From positions 1-6,238 of the forward strand of contig JASHTO010000221.1 in the NCBI GenBank assembly GCA_030040515.1: a stretch of DNA of 6,238 nt, read 5' to 3'. Under the pieces are notes generated by a model. It saw only the letters and a list, made by a program, of their open reading frames with translations. It had not been told where the DNA came from and made no database searches. Source of the DNA: Terriglobia bacterium (GTDB lineage Bacteria > Acidobacteriota > Terriglobia > UBA7540). A program made the translations under genes and the position numbers. Shown here one piece after another: positions 1-6,145 of this stretch; within the stretch, counting starts at the first letter, position 1; each line of letters starts with the position of its first letter.

Positions 1-635
1 CTCCGCGTCCACTTCAATCCCAAGAAACGCCCCACCGTTCAATGTGGCCACCAGCGGCTGCGCTCCGCCCATACCACCCATGCCGCCGGAGACCACCAGC
101 TTGCCCGCCAGGTCGCCCGAAAAGTGCTTGCGCGCGGCTGCGGCGAAGGTCTCATACGTGCCCTGCAAGATTCCCTGCGTGCCGATGTAAATCCAGCTTC
201 CCGCAGTCATCTGACCGTACATCATCAGTCCCAGGCGCTCGAGCTCGCGGAATTTTTCCCACGTGGCCCAGTGGCCCACCAGATTGGCGTTGGCAATCAG
301 CACGCGCGGAGCCCATTCGTGCGTGCGGAAAACTCCCACCGGCTTGCCGGATTGCACGAGGAGGGTTTCGTCGTTCTCCAGGTTCTCCAGGTTCTTCAGC
401 GACTCGACGATGGCGTGGTAGCAGGCCCAATTCCGCGCCGCCTTGCCCGTGCCGCCGTAGACAATCAAATCCTGCGGACGCTCGCCACCCCCGGATCGAG
501 ATTGTTCATCAACATGCGCAGAGCGGCTTCCTGCTGCCAGCTCTTGCAGCTTAAAGCCTTGCCCCTGGGGGCACGGATGGGCAGGTTGGAGGGAATGGAA
601 TTGCTGGCGGATTGAATTGTGTCCGGCAGTGGCAT
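1..635 (-). CDS. hutU: Urocanate hydratase (urocanase), N-terminal part, frame broken
   Basis: Urocanase adds water to urocanate to give imidazolone propionate, the second step of histidine breakdown, using tightly bound NAD+ in the cytoplasm. About 210 of the usual ~550 residues are present; the gene runs off the left edge, so the catalytic cysteine is not visible. Family signatures read on the minus strand include MLMNNLDP, YGGTGKAARNW, LVQSGKPVGVF, MYGQMTAGSWIYIG, QGTYETF and GGMGGMGGAQP; the glycine-rich pieces and the following IE are NAD-binding positions in the family. The ATG at 635 is preceded by GGAGAG with a 6-base gap, a good ribosome site. From 635 the frame reads 51 residues to NNLDPGVA, then runs into a stop at 465-467, while homology resumes one frame over (RPQDLIVYGG) and stays open to the edge. 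One missing C (plus strand) near 482/483 explains this: a real mutation or a sequence error. It is divergent from the acyl-CoA synthetase gene. The family assignment is very secure. Confidence 0.93.
374..391 (-). repeat. 9-bp tandem duplication inside hutU
   Basis: TTCTCCAGG occurs twice head to tail (374-382 and 383-391), followed by a 7/9 third copy at 392-400. On the coding strand it gives SLKNLENLENDETL, where familiar urocanases have one short segment of the L-x-x-L-E-x-D-E-T-L kind before LVQSGKPVG. The net effect is three extra residues (one NLE unit), in frame. The comparison with other urocanases is from memory. Confidence 0.7.
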
Positions 636-692
636 GTGCGGACTCTCCACCGAAATCTTAGCCCATTGCCTGGCGAAGGAAAAGGGAGACCG

Positions 693-824
693 CCGGCTGG
701 CGCAGACTCCTGCCTTGGGGAGTCTGCGACTCGCGGAGGAGACTCTTCCCCTGCTCCACCTGGAACCGCGCAGGGCTGCATGGGTCATCGCAGACACCAG
801 AATCCAGGTGTCTGCGCCAGCCGG
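693..824. repeat. Compact palindromic element: 15-bp terminal inverted repeats with two nested hairpins
   Basis: The arms at 693-707 (CCGGCTGGCGCAGAC) and 810-824 are exact reverse complements. Inside are two hairpins of identical layout: 701-710 pairs with 719-728 (10-bp stem, 8-base loop), and 789-798 pairs with 807-816 (10-bp stem, 8-base loop). Both stems share CGCAGAC/GTCTGCG and differ at stem position 8, where T-A in one is A-T in the other, so pairing is kept. The 60 bases between them show no gene. The element fills much of the divergent region between hutU and the acyl-CoA synthetase gene. It resembles REP/BIME or small MITE-like elements, but I see no target duplication and cannot name a family. 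It lies in an open frame continuous with the synthetase, so a start called upstream of it would wrongly translate it. Confidence 0.8.
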
Positions 825-888
825 TGGGCCAACGTTTGGAATCCCAAGGGGTAAAAGGCAAGGATTCGCGGCATTTCGCGTCAGGCCC

Positions 889-916
889 TTGGTTTTCCGG
901 GCTGGCATGATAGACT
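889..916 (+). promoter_or_regulatory. Weak candidate promoter for the acyl-CoA synthetase gene
   Basis: TTGGTT (889-894), a 16-base spacer and TAGACT (911-916) give a modest sigma70-like match (3/6 and 4/6). Transcription would start around 922-924, leaving almost no leader before the ATG at 928. This fits the absence of a Shine-Dalgarno sequence there but would exclude the alternative ATG at 907. It is a pattern match only. Confidence 0.25.
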
Positions 917-927
917 CTCCCAATGTA

Positions 928-2772
928 ATGGCCGAAATCACCACGCTCAACGAATTGTTCCTCAAGGCCGTGGCGAAACACGCCAAGCCGGATTGTTTCC
1001 TCTCCAAAATCGATGGGCGATATCAGGGCATGTCTTCGCAAGCCGCGTTGCGGAAAGTCGCGGCGCTGGCCTCATTGTTCACGCGCCTGCATGTCAAGCC
1101 CGGCGACCGCGTGGCGATTCTCTCCGAGAATCGCGTGGAGTGGGCGCTGACCGACTATGCACTGCTGGGCATCGGAGCCATTCCCGTGCCGATTTACACC
1201 ACGCTGCTCGAGGCGGACATCGAATACATTCTGCGTGACTCCACGGCGAAAGGAATCGTGGTGGCCACGGACGCACAACTTGCCCGTGTGGTGAATGTGC
1301 GGCCGCGCCTGCCGGATTTGCAATTGGTTCTCGCCATGGATTGCTCGAAACTCGAAGGGACGGGAGCCGAGTGCTGGGAAGGCAGCCTGGAACTTGAAGA
1401 AGGCCTGGCCCTCAACGCCGTGGAATCGTTCACGGCCAGGGCAATGACCGCGCGGCCGGAGGACACCGCGACGATCCTTTACACTTCTGGAACGATGGGC
1501 ACACCGAAGGGAGTGATCCTGACGCACGCCAACATTGTTACCAACGTGCTCGAATGCGCGAGGATTTTCCCGCTCAGCCGCGACGATTCAGGTGTTTCAC
1601 TGCTGCCACTCTCACACATTCTGGAGCGCACGCTTGACTACCTGTGCTTCTGGACCGGCGTCTCAATCGCCTACGCGGAAAGTCTTGACGCTCTGCCGCA
1701 GAATCTGCGCGAGGTGCGGCCCACGGTAATGGGCGTGGTCCCGCGCGTGCTTGAGAAAATTCACGATCGCGTCATGGAAGCGGTGCGCGCCGCGCCCCCG
1801 CTGCGGCAAAAGATATTCTTCTGGGCACTGGGAGTGGGAAAGCGGGCGTTTCCATATCGCCTGAAGGGCCAGGGCCTGCCGCTTTTCCTGCGCTGGAAAT
1901 ACGCCGTCGCAAACAAGTTGATTTTCTCCAAAGTGCGGGCGCAACTCGGCGGGTGCGTGCGCATCCTGGCGTCGGGCGCGGCTCCGCTGGCGCGTGAATT
2001 GGCGGAATTCTTCCATGCCATGGACCTGCCGGTGTACGAGGGCTATGGCCTGAGCGAAACCTCTCCGGTCATTTCCATCAATTATCCCGGTCATACGAAG
2101 CTGGGAACGGTGGGCCCGCTGCTGGGAGGCATCGCAGTGAAGTTTGGAGAAGAAGTCCATGGCGAAGACGGTGCGGCGGGGCAGGAAATCCTGGTGAAGG
2201 GACCGAACGTTTCGCCCGGGTATTACCACCTCGAGGAGGAAAACCACGCGGCGTTCAAAGATGGATGGTTTCACACCGGCGACCTGGGCGCCATGGACGA
2301 AGATGGTTACCTGTATATAACCGGGCGCAAGAAAAATCTTTTCAAAACCTCCGGGGGCAAGTACATCAGTCCGGAGAAGCTGGAAAATCTTTTTCAGGGG
2401 CACCCTTATATTCACCAAATCGTGGTGTTCGGCGAGGGGCGCAAATTTGTGGGAGCGCTCGTCGTTCCGGTTTTCGAGCGGCTGGCAGGCCTGGCGCGAG
2501 CCCGCGGGATGATATTCTCCTGCCGCGCGGACCTAGTGTCGAATCCCGAAATCCGCGCCTTCTTCCAAAATGTGGTGGATGAAACGACCAGCAACCTGCC
2601 GCCGCACGAGAGGATTCGCCAGATCGTCGTGCTCCCGCGCGAGTTGACGATTGCCGAGGGCGAGCTTTCGCCCACGCTGAAAATAAAACGGCGCGTGGTG
2701 GAGGAAAAATATCGCGAGGCCATTGAGGAGATGTTTTCGCGACACGCGCCGGAAAAATCTGCAACCGCTTAG
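928..2772 (+). CDS. fadD: Long-chain fatty acid--CoA ligase (AMP-forming, FadD/ACSL type)
   Basis: This enzyme activates long-chain fatty acids with ATP through an acyl-adenylate and then transfers them to CoA, for beta-oxidation or lipid synthesis at the inner face of the membrane. From 928 it is 614 residues, typical for the FadD15/ACSL-like branch. The adenylate-forming core motifs are in order: YTSGTMGTPKG phosphate-binding loop at residues 185-195, YEGYGLSETSP at about 371-380, HTGD at 449-452, GRKKNLFKTSGGKY from about 466, and the C-terminal catalytic lysine in SPTLKIKRR (K585). The loop has Met where many members have a second Thr. The frame stays open upstream to 619, but that stretch crosses the palindromic element and does not look like protein. 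MAEITTLNELF at 928 is the natural start; ATG 907 (MIDSPNV) is an alternative, and neither has a strong ribosome site. The stop overlaps the stop of the convergent mlaD. The family is certain; chain-length preference cannot be read. Confidence 0.93.
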   Translation: MAEITTLNELFLKAVAKHAKPDCFLSKIDGRYQGMSSQAALRKVAALASLFTRLHVKPGDRVAILSENRVEWALTDYALLGIGAIPVPIYTTLLEADIEYILRDSTAKGIVVATDAQLARVVNVRPRLPDLQLVLAMDCSKLEGTGAECWEGSLELEEGLALNAVESFTARAMTARPEDTATILYTSGTMGTPKGVILTHANIVTNVLECARIFPLSRDDSGVSLLPLSHILERTLDYLCFWTGVSIAYAESLDALPQNLREVRPTVMGVVPRVLEKIHDRVMEAVRAAPPLRQKIFFWALGVGKRAFPYRLKGQGLPLFLRWKYAVANKLIFSKVRAQLGGCVRILASGAAPLARELAEFFHAMDLPVYEGYGLSETSPVISINYPGHTKLGTVGPLLGGIAVKFGEEVHGEDGAAGQEILVKGPNVSPGYYHLEEENHAAFKDGWFHTGDLGAMDEDGYLYITGRKKNLFKTSGGKYISPEKLENLFQGHPYIHQIVVFGEGRKFVGALVVPVFERLAGLARARGMIFSCRADLVSNPEIRAFFQNVVDETTSNLPPHERIRQIVVLPRELTIAEGELSPTLKIKRRVVEEKYREAIEEMFSRHAPEKSATA

Positions 2773-3845
2773 AAGATATGCATCTTCACCGTCAGATATT
2801 TCTTGGGGTCCTTCCGCAACTCCGTCAGAAATTCCTTCAGCGATTGCGCGGAATCGTTCAGACTGTTGAAAAGTGAAGCGTCAGCGGAAAGCTTACCCAA
2901 CGTTCCCTGGCCCTGCTCGATGCGCGCGCTGATCGTATCGATGTGGGCGAGAGCGGAATTCATGCGGTCATACATTTGCTCATCTTTCACCAATTTCCCA
3001 AGTGCGCCGTGCCCCTGATTAATGCCGTCAATCAGAGCGTTGCCGCTGGTCATGAGCCTATTGAGGTTGTTGTACGCCGAGGGGTCGGAAATGAATCTTG
3101 CCAGACTGCCGTTGCCATGCTGGACTTCGTCCATGATCTGATTCAATCGATCAAGAGTGCCCAGGGTGCGGTTGTACAGCGTGTCATCCGCCATGAGCTT
3201 TCCGATGGTTCCCTGGCCGCTGGCGGCGCGGTTCACCAAAGACTGGGCGGTGGAAATTGTGGAGTCCATCTTGTCGTATAACGCCTGGTCATAAATCAAT
3301 TTTCCGATGGACCCCTTGCCGGCCTGAATTTGCGTGCTGATTTCGTCGAGTTTTGCGGACAAAGTGCTGAGGTTCATGATCACTTCATTGGTATTCCGCA
3401 CGACGGCGGTAATGTCCGCTTTCTCAACCGTCTGCACCGCGCCGCCGTCAGGAATCGCTTCCTGGCCGGGCGAACCGCGGCTGATATCCAGATAACTGTC
3501 ACCCAGCAAACCCACGGTCTCCACGGAGGCAACGGAATCGGCACGAATGTCCTTCTGGTACTCCCGCGCGATTTTCAGGTCGAGCTCCACCGCGCGGCGC
3601 GGATCCGTAAAAGGAGATATTTTGATGGCCGCAACGTTTCCCACGGCGATGCCGGCCAAGCGCACTTGCGCCCCTTCACGCAAATCTCCGGCGCCTGGCA
3701 GGAAGGCCTTCAGATCGTAGTGCCGGGTGAAAAATCCCCCCTGGCCGCTGATGAAGAAGATCGAGATGGCCAGAACTGCGAGGCTGGCCACCGCCATGCT
3801 GCCGACTCGAAGCTGGGCCCACTGCACACGCTGCTGTTGAGGCAT
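2769..3845 (-). CDS. mlaD: MlaD-like MCE-domain protein of a lipid ABC transporter
   Basis: This is the membrane-anchored lipid-binding subunit of an Mla/TGD-type phospholipid transporter, 358 residues long. Residues 16-33 form a single N-terminal transmembrane anchor. Residues about 41-122 form the MCE domain, recognisable from YDLKAFLPGAGDLREGAQVRLAGIAVGNV and VETVGLLGDSYLDIS. A helical linker follows (about 140-175), then five 34-residue repeats (176-345) and a short tail. Known MCE proteins form hexameric rings, and their C-terminal helices can build a hydrophobic tunnel; the repeats here probably do that, which is inference. The start is ATG at 3845, with GGAGGAG 7 bases upstream (plus-strand 3853-3859); an in-frame ATG at 3878 has nothing comparable. 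It is the last gene of the mlaE-mlaF-mlaD operon, 109 bp after mlaF, and its TAA stop (2769-2771) overlaps the TAG of the convergent synthetase. No mlaC, mlaB or mlaA gene is in view. Confidence 0.92.
   Translation of the reverse strand: MPQQQRVQWAQLRVGSMAVASLAVLAISIFFISGQGGFFTRHYDLKAFLPGAGDLREGAQVRLAGIAVGNVAAIKISPFTDPRRAVELDLKIAREYQKDIRADSVASVETVGLLGDSYLDISRGSPGQEAIPDGGAVQTVEKADITAVVRNTNEVIMNLSTLSAKLDEISTQIQAGKGSIGKLIYDQALYDKMDSTISTAQSLVNRAASGQGTIGKLMADDTLYNRTLGTLDRLNQIMDEVQHGNGSLARFISDPSAYNNLNRLMTSGNALIDGINQGHGALGKLVKDEQMYDRMNSALAHIDTISARIEQGQGTLGKLSADASLFNSLNDSAQSLKEFLTELRKDPKKYLTVKMHIF
2811..3320 (-). repeat. Five tandem 34-residue repeats in the MlaD C-terminal region
   Basis: Residues 176-209, 210-243, 244-277, 278-311 and 312-345 of MlaD each begin with a glycine pair of the form GxG[ST/A][IL]GKL followed by about xxDxxLY and then some 20 mostly helical residues. 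Openings are GKGSIGKL, GQGTIGKL, GNGSLARF, GHGALGKL and GQGTLGKL. The period is exactly 34 in all cases with no indels. The third copy is the most diverged (ARF for GKL). The repeat is at protein level; the DNA copies are well diverged, so it is not a recent expansion. Confidence 0.88.
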
Positions 3846-3954
3846 AGTTGGTCTCCTCCACGAAGTCCATACCTCCATTGTAGTTCATCTGTTATGGGAT
3901 GAGGGAGATGGGGGGCGGGTTGCGAGATTCGAATGTTCTGAAATATGGTGACGA

Positions 3955-4749
3955 TCACGTCAGAAATTTCCGCACATAGGGGTCTTGCGAGTGCGTGAAA
4001 TCCTGCTTGTTGCCATGAAAATTGACTTCGCCGTCGCGCAGCATCAGGAAGTGAGTTGCGGGCCGGGGCGTGGCCGCGCCGTTCGCGGGCACCAGAGTTT
4101 GCTTTTCGTCGGAATAGACGGAATTCACCAGCTCGTAGGCGTCCTGCAAGCGTTGCGTGACCACCACGGAAGTGACGTGCTGCAAATCGCGCATTTTGGC
4201 GATCAGCACATTGATGGTAAGGCAAGTTACAGGGTCGAGACCGCCGGTGGGTGAATCGTAGAGCATAATCTCCGGGCTGCTGATGATGGTGCGGGCAATC
4301 GCCACGCGACGACGCATTCCGCCGGAAAGCTCAGCGGGGGATTTTTCGATGGCGGCTTCCATTTCCACAAAGCGCAGCACCTCACGCACGCGCTGTTCCA
4401 GGGTGGCCTCATCAGCCACGTGCTCCTCGCGAAGGCGATAAGCGACATTTTCAAAAACCGAAAGCGAATCGAACAGCGCTCCCTCCTGAAAGACAATTCC
4501 CATTCGCCGGCGCAGCGGCTGAAGGTCCTCTTCTGATAAAGGCACAAGGTCCTGCCCTTTAATCAGTACCTGCCCCGAGTCGGGCTTGAGGAGACCCAGC
4601 ATCACCTTCAGCAGAACGGACTTTCCCGAGCCCGTCACGCCCAGCAGGAACATGGTCTCGCCTTCGCCGAGAACGAAGGAAATATTATCCAGCACCCGCT
4701 TGTTCTCAAATGAGAGGGAGACGTTGCGAAGCTCGATGGCTGGATTCAT
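3955..4749 (-). CDS. mlaF: MlaF-like ABC transporter ATP-binding protein with altered catalytic residues
   Basis: This is the nucleotide-binding subunit (264 residues) that powers the MlaE/MlaD lipid transporter on the cytoplasmic face. Visible motifs are Walker A GVTGSGKS (37-44), Q-loop VFQEGALFDSLSVFENVAY (Q88), signature LSGGM (141-145), Walker B IMLYDSPTGGLDP (D165) and the H-loop region VVVTQRLQDAY. The glutamate that normally follows the Walker-B aspartate is Ser166 (codon TCA), and the switch histidine is Gln199 (codon CAA). Both positions normally support ATP hydrolysis, so the subunit may be slow or depend on other residues. A loop around 214-230 (SDEKQTLVPANGAATPRP) before THFLMLRDG is longer than in compact MlaF proteins as I remember them. 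The start MNPAIELRNVS at 4749 fits the family but has no clear ribosome site; a GTG at 4788 lies inside a hairpin and is less likely. It follows mlaE by 97 bp. Confidence 0.93.
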   Translation of the reverse strand: MNPAIELRNVSLSFENKRVLDNISFVLGEGETMFLLGVTGSGKSVLLKVMLGLLKPDSGQVLIKGQDLVPLSEEDLQPLRRRMGIVFQEGALFDSLSVFENVAYRLREEHVADEATLEQRVREVLRFVEMEAAIEKSPAELSGGMRRRVAIARTIISSPEIMLYDSPTGGLDPVTCLTINVLIAKMRDLQHVTSVVVTQRLQDAYELVNSVYSDEKQTLVPANGAATPRPATHFLMLRDGEVNFHGNKQDFTHSQDPYVRKFLT

Positions 4750-4775
4750 AAAAGACAAGGGGCAAAGGACTCGGA

Positions 4776-4822
4776 GCACGGACCTCACCCGAAGTGAACT
4801 AAGGCCGGTGAACGGTCCGTGC
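4776..4822. repeat. Hairpin in the mlaE-mlaF gap
   Basis: GCACGGACC (4776-4784) and GGTCCGTGC (4814-4822) are perfect 9-bp complements; CACC (4786-4789) with GGTG (4807-4810) can extend the stem across a small internal loop. It lies wholly in the 97-bp gap between mlaE and mlaF. No T-run follows directly on the minus strand, so it does not look like an intrinsic terminator. It could be an mRNA processing or stability element setting mlaE and mlaF levels apart, which is inference. Confidence 0.6.
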
Positions 4823-4846
4823 GTTCCTTCTTCAGTCTTTCCTTCC

Positions 4847-5626
4847 TCAAAAGAACCCGATTCCCACCAGCAACTTGGTTATGAAAAAATCCACCACCAC
4901 GATGAGCACCGAGGCCACCACCATGGCGCGAGTGGTGGCGCGGCCCACGCCCTCCGTGCCGCCCGTCGTGTGCAGGCCCTGGAAACACCCCACCAGAGAG
5001 ATGATGATGGCGAAGAAAAATGGCTTGATCAGGCCCTGAGTAACGTCGTGGTAAGTCAGCGATTGGTAGGCGGAGGTCCAATACTCCTCCGTGGTCAGGT
5101 GAACGGTATAAAAGCTAACGAAATAGCCTCCCAACATACCGGCAAAATCCGCCAGGATAGTGAGCAGGGGAAGCATGGCCACCGTGGCGGCAAGGCGTGG
5201 GATGACGAGCTTGCGCAAGGGATCGGTGCCCAGGGCGCGCATGGCGTCCACCTGCTCGCTCACCACCATGGAGCCGATTTCGGAGGCGATGCCGGAGCTG
5301 TTGCGCCCCGCCACCATCAGCGCCGTCAGCACCGGCCCAAGCTCCAGCACCAGGCTGAGCGCCACCACCTTGCCCATCACCCCGACCTCGCCGAATGTGC
5401 TCAGCGTGCGGTAGGACTGCAAGGCCAGAACGCCACCCGTGAAAAACCCGATCAAAATGACGATGGGAAGCGACCCGAAGCCGATCACGTCCATCTGGAT
5501 GAGCGTATCAACCAGATAGCGAGGCGCTGTGAATGCGTACCGAAGGGAGTCAAAAAGGAGAAAGGTGAATTCCTGGACCGCCAGCACCCAGCGCTTCAAA
5601 GCACCTGTAATCATGGCTCCGATCAT
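4847..5626 (-). CDS. mlaE: MlaE-like ABC transporter permease
   Basis: This is the integral inner-membrane subunit of the Mla/TGD lipid transporter, 259 residues, the usual length. Family marks are IGFFTGGVLALQ (about 59-70), the core ELGPVLTALMVAGRNSSGIASEIGSM (95-120) and VSEQVDAMRALGTDP (122-136), the conserved coupling region that contacts MlaF. Hydrophobic segments are seen at about 48-68, 86-107, 141-171, 203-216 and 234-257, preceded by an amphipathic N-terminal helix. The start is taken as ATG 5626 (MIGAMITG); ATG 5614 is possible, and neither has a good Shine-Dalgarno. It is the first gene of the operon, with a promoter-like sequence 50-80 bp upstream. The E-F-D order with one MCE protein is like the chloroplast TGD1/3/2 set. 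The assignment is secure. Confidence 0.94.
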   Translation of the reverse strand: MIGAMITGALKRWVLAVQEFTFLLFDSLRYAFTAPRYLVDTLIQMDVIGFGSLPIVILIGFFTGGVLALQSYRTLSTFGEVGVMGKVVALSLVLELGPVLTALMVAGRNSSGIASEIGSMVVSEQVDAMRALGTDPLRKLVIPRLAATVAMLPLLTILADFAGMLGGYFVSFYTVHLTTEEYWTSAYQSLTYHDVTQGLIKPFFFAIIISLVGCFQGLHTTGGTEGVGRATTRAMVVASVLIVVVDFFITKLLVGIGFF

Positions 5627-5676
5627 CGGGCTCGGTCAGTGAGTCACCTTCAGGCGATGAAAATGCCTAAAAGGCC

Positions 5677-5705
5677 ACTGTAGCCAGCGGGACGCGCGAA
5701 GTCAA
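5677..5705 (-). promoter_or_regulatory. Sigma70-like promoter of the mlaEFD operon
   Basis: On the minus strand TTGACT (plus-strand 5700-5705) is followed by a 17-base spacer and TACAGT (5677-5682). These match the consensus boxes 5/6 and 4/6 at optimal spacing. Transcription would start near 5670, giving a leader of about 45 bases before the mlaE ATG. No other promoter-like sequence is obvious between the mla genes, so this probably drives all three. Confidence 0.55.
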
Positions 5706-5710
5706 GCAGA

Positions 5711-5745
5711 GCGGCTCGAATCCATCCATAGCGCGGCCGAGCCGC
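5711..5745. repeat. 8-bp inverted repeat just upstream of the mla promoter
   Basis: GCGGCTCG (5711-5718) and CGAGCCGC (5738-5745) are perfect complements separated by 19 bases. They sit immediately upstream of the candidate -35 box of the mla promoter (minus strand). The spacing could suit a dimeric regulator, but in GC-rich DNA such a pair can arise by chance. No regulator gene is in view. Confidence 0.3.
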
Positions 5746-5762
5746 AACCGAGAAAGGGCTTG

Positions 5763-5828
5763 CACCACAGAGATCACAGAGGTACACAGAGAAAAACCTC
5801 TCTGTGGCTCTCTGCGCGCTCCGTGGTT
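5763..5828. repeat. Degenerate CACAGAG-type palindromic intergenic repeat
   Basis: A 30-base left arm (5763-5792, beginning CACCACAGAGATCACAG) and a right arm (5799-5828) match as reverse complements at 22 of 30 positions around a 6-base loop. The motif CACAGAG recurs three times in the left arm. I recall very similar 'cacagagacacagag' palindromes scattered between genes in several Gram-negative groups, including Acidobacteria. Short open frames across it are repeat-derived, not genes. The rest of 5629-5937 holds the mla promoter and AT-richer DNA before the IS630-like remnant, and no gene. Confidence 0.65.
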
Positions 5829-5937
5829 AAAGCTCTGGTTTTGCCGTGATCGGCGCGCAAGGGTTTCTAGGCCTTTGACTGCATGAAAAGATTCTATAGT
5901 GGTTTCTTTTAGGCGGTGTTTGAGCCTATACTGGGGC

Positions 5938-6093
5938 ATGTCGCGACGCCCTATCGAGGTGCAGGTATCTGCCGAGGATCAGAAAGAACTTCGGCGAGTT
6001 TTGCGCGCGGGTATTCAGCAGGTGCGAGTGGTACTGCGCGCCCTGGCGCTGCTGTTGTGTCTCTTTGATAATGTCCCCTTTTCACCTCGATAG
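5938..6093 (+). pseudogene. IS630-like transposase, N-terminal remnant
   Basis: From ATG 5938 the protein reads MSRRPIEVQVSAEDQKELRR, then VLRAGIQQVRVVLRALAL. This has the look of the N-terminus of IS630-family transposases: a short basic start, an 'S-x-E-x-x-x-L-x-x-x-x-R' helix, then a 'V-x-x-R-A-x-x-L' helix before the helix-turn-helix. After about residue 40 the similarity ends and the frame passes into unrelated sequence with a stop at 6091-6093. The helix-turn-helix and DDE domain are absent. The break coincides with the apparent left end of a second element at about 6058. A TATACT box at 5927-5932 may be its old promoter. The 3' part may lie beyond the right edge. The family call is from motif memory. 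Confidence 0.55.
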
Positions 6094-6109
6094 AAATGTC
6101 CCCTAATGA

Positions 6110-6127
6110 GACCTCCGAGAGGAGGTC
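6110..6127 (+). promoter_or_regulatory. Hairpin sequestering a Shine-Dalgarno-like GGAGG
   Basis: GACCTCC (6110-6116) and GGAGGTC (6121-6127) form a perfect 7-bp stem with a GAGA tetraloop of the GNRA type. The right arm contains GGAGG, which lies 5 bases before an in-frame TTG at 6131 and 20 bases before ATG 6146. A transcript reading in from outside would fold this and hide the ribosome site, a known way for insertion sequences to limit transposase made from external promoters. Its role here is inference. Confidence 0.45.
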
Positions 6128-6145
6128 AGATTGGGGCGAACGTTG

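Noticed and set aside
693..824. CRISPR array or rho-independent terminator
   Set aside because: There are only two hairpin units, no spacer-repeat periodicity and no T-run after either stem; the element is explained as a palindromic repeat.
619..927. In-frame N-terminal extension of the acyl-CoA synthetase
   Set aside because: It translates the palindromic element at 693-824, has no family homology, and overlaps the 5' end of hutU; normal family length is reached from 928.
3676..3888. Short minus-strand frame starting MNYNGGMDFVEETNYA just before mlaD
   Set aside because: It overlaps the mlaD start in another frame; its early codons are the mlaD ribosome site region and the rest is a shadow.
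4586..5683. Long plus-strand open frame opposite mlaF and mlaE (365 codons)
   Set aside because: It is antisense to two confidently identified genes; the His/Gln-rich composition is typical of a shadow frame in GC-rich DNA.
5875..5900. TTGACT and TATAGT as a plus-strand promoter toward the IS630-like remnant
   Set aside because: The boxes are good individually but are only 14 bases apart, too short for a normal sigma70 promoter.
5667..5939. Minus-strand open frame of 90 codons upstream of mlaE
   Set aside because: It runs through the CACAGAG-type palindrome and the mla promoter; its protein shows no recognisable domain and looks repeat-derived.
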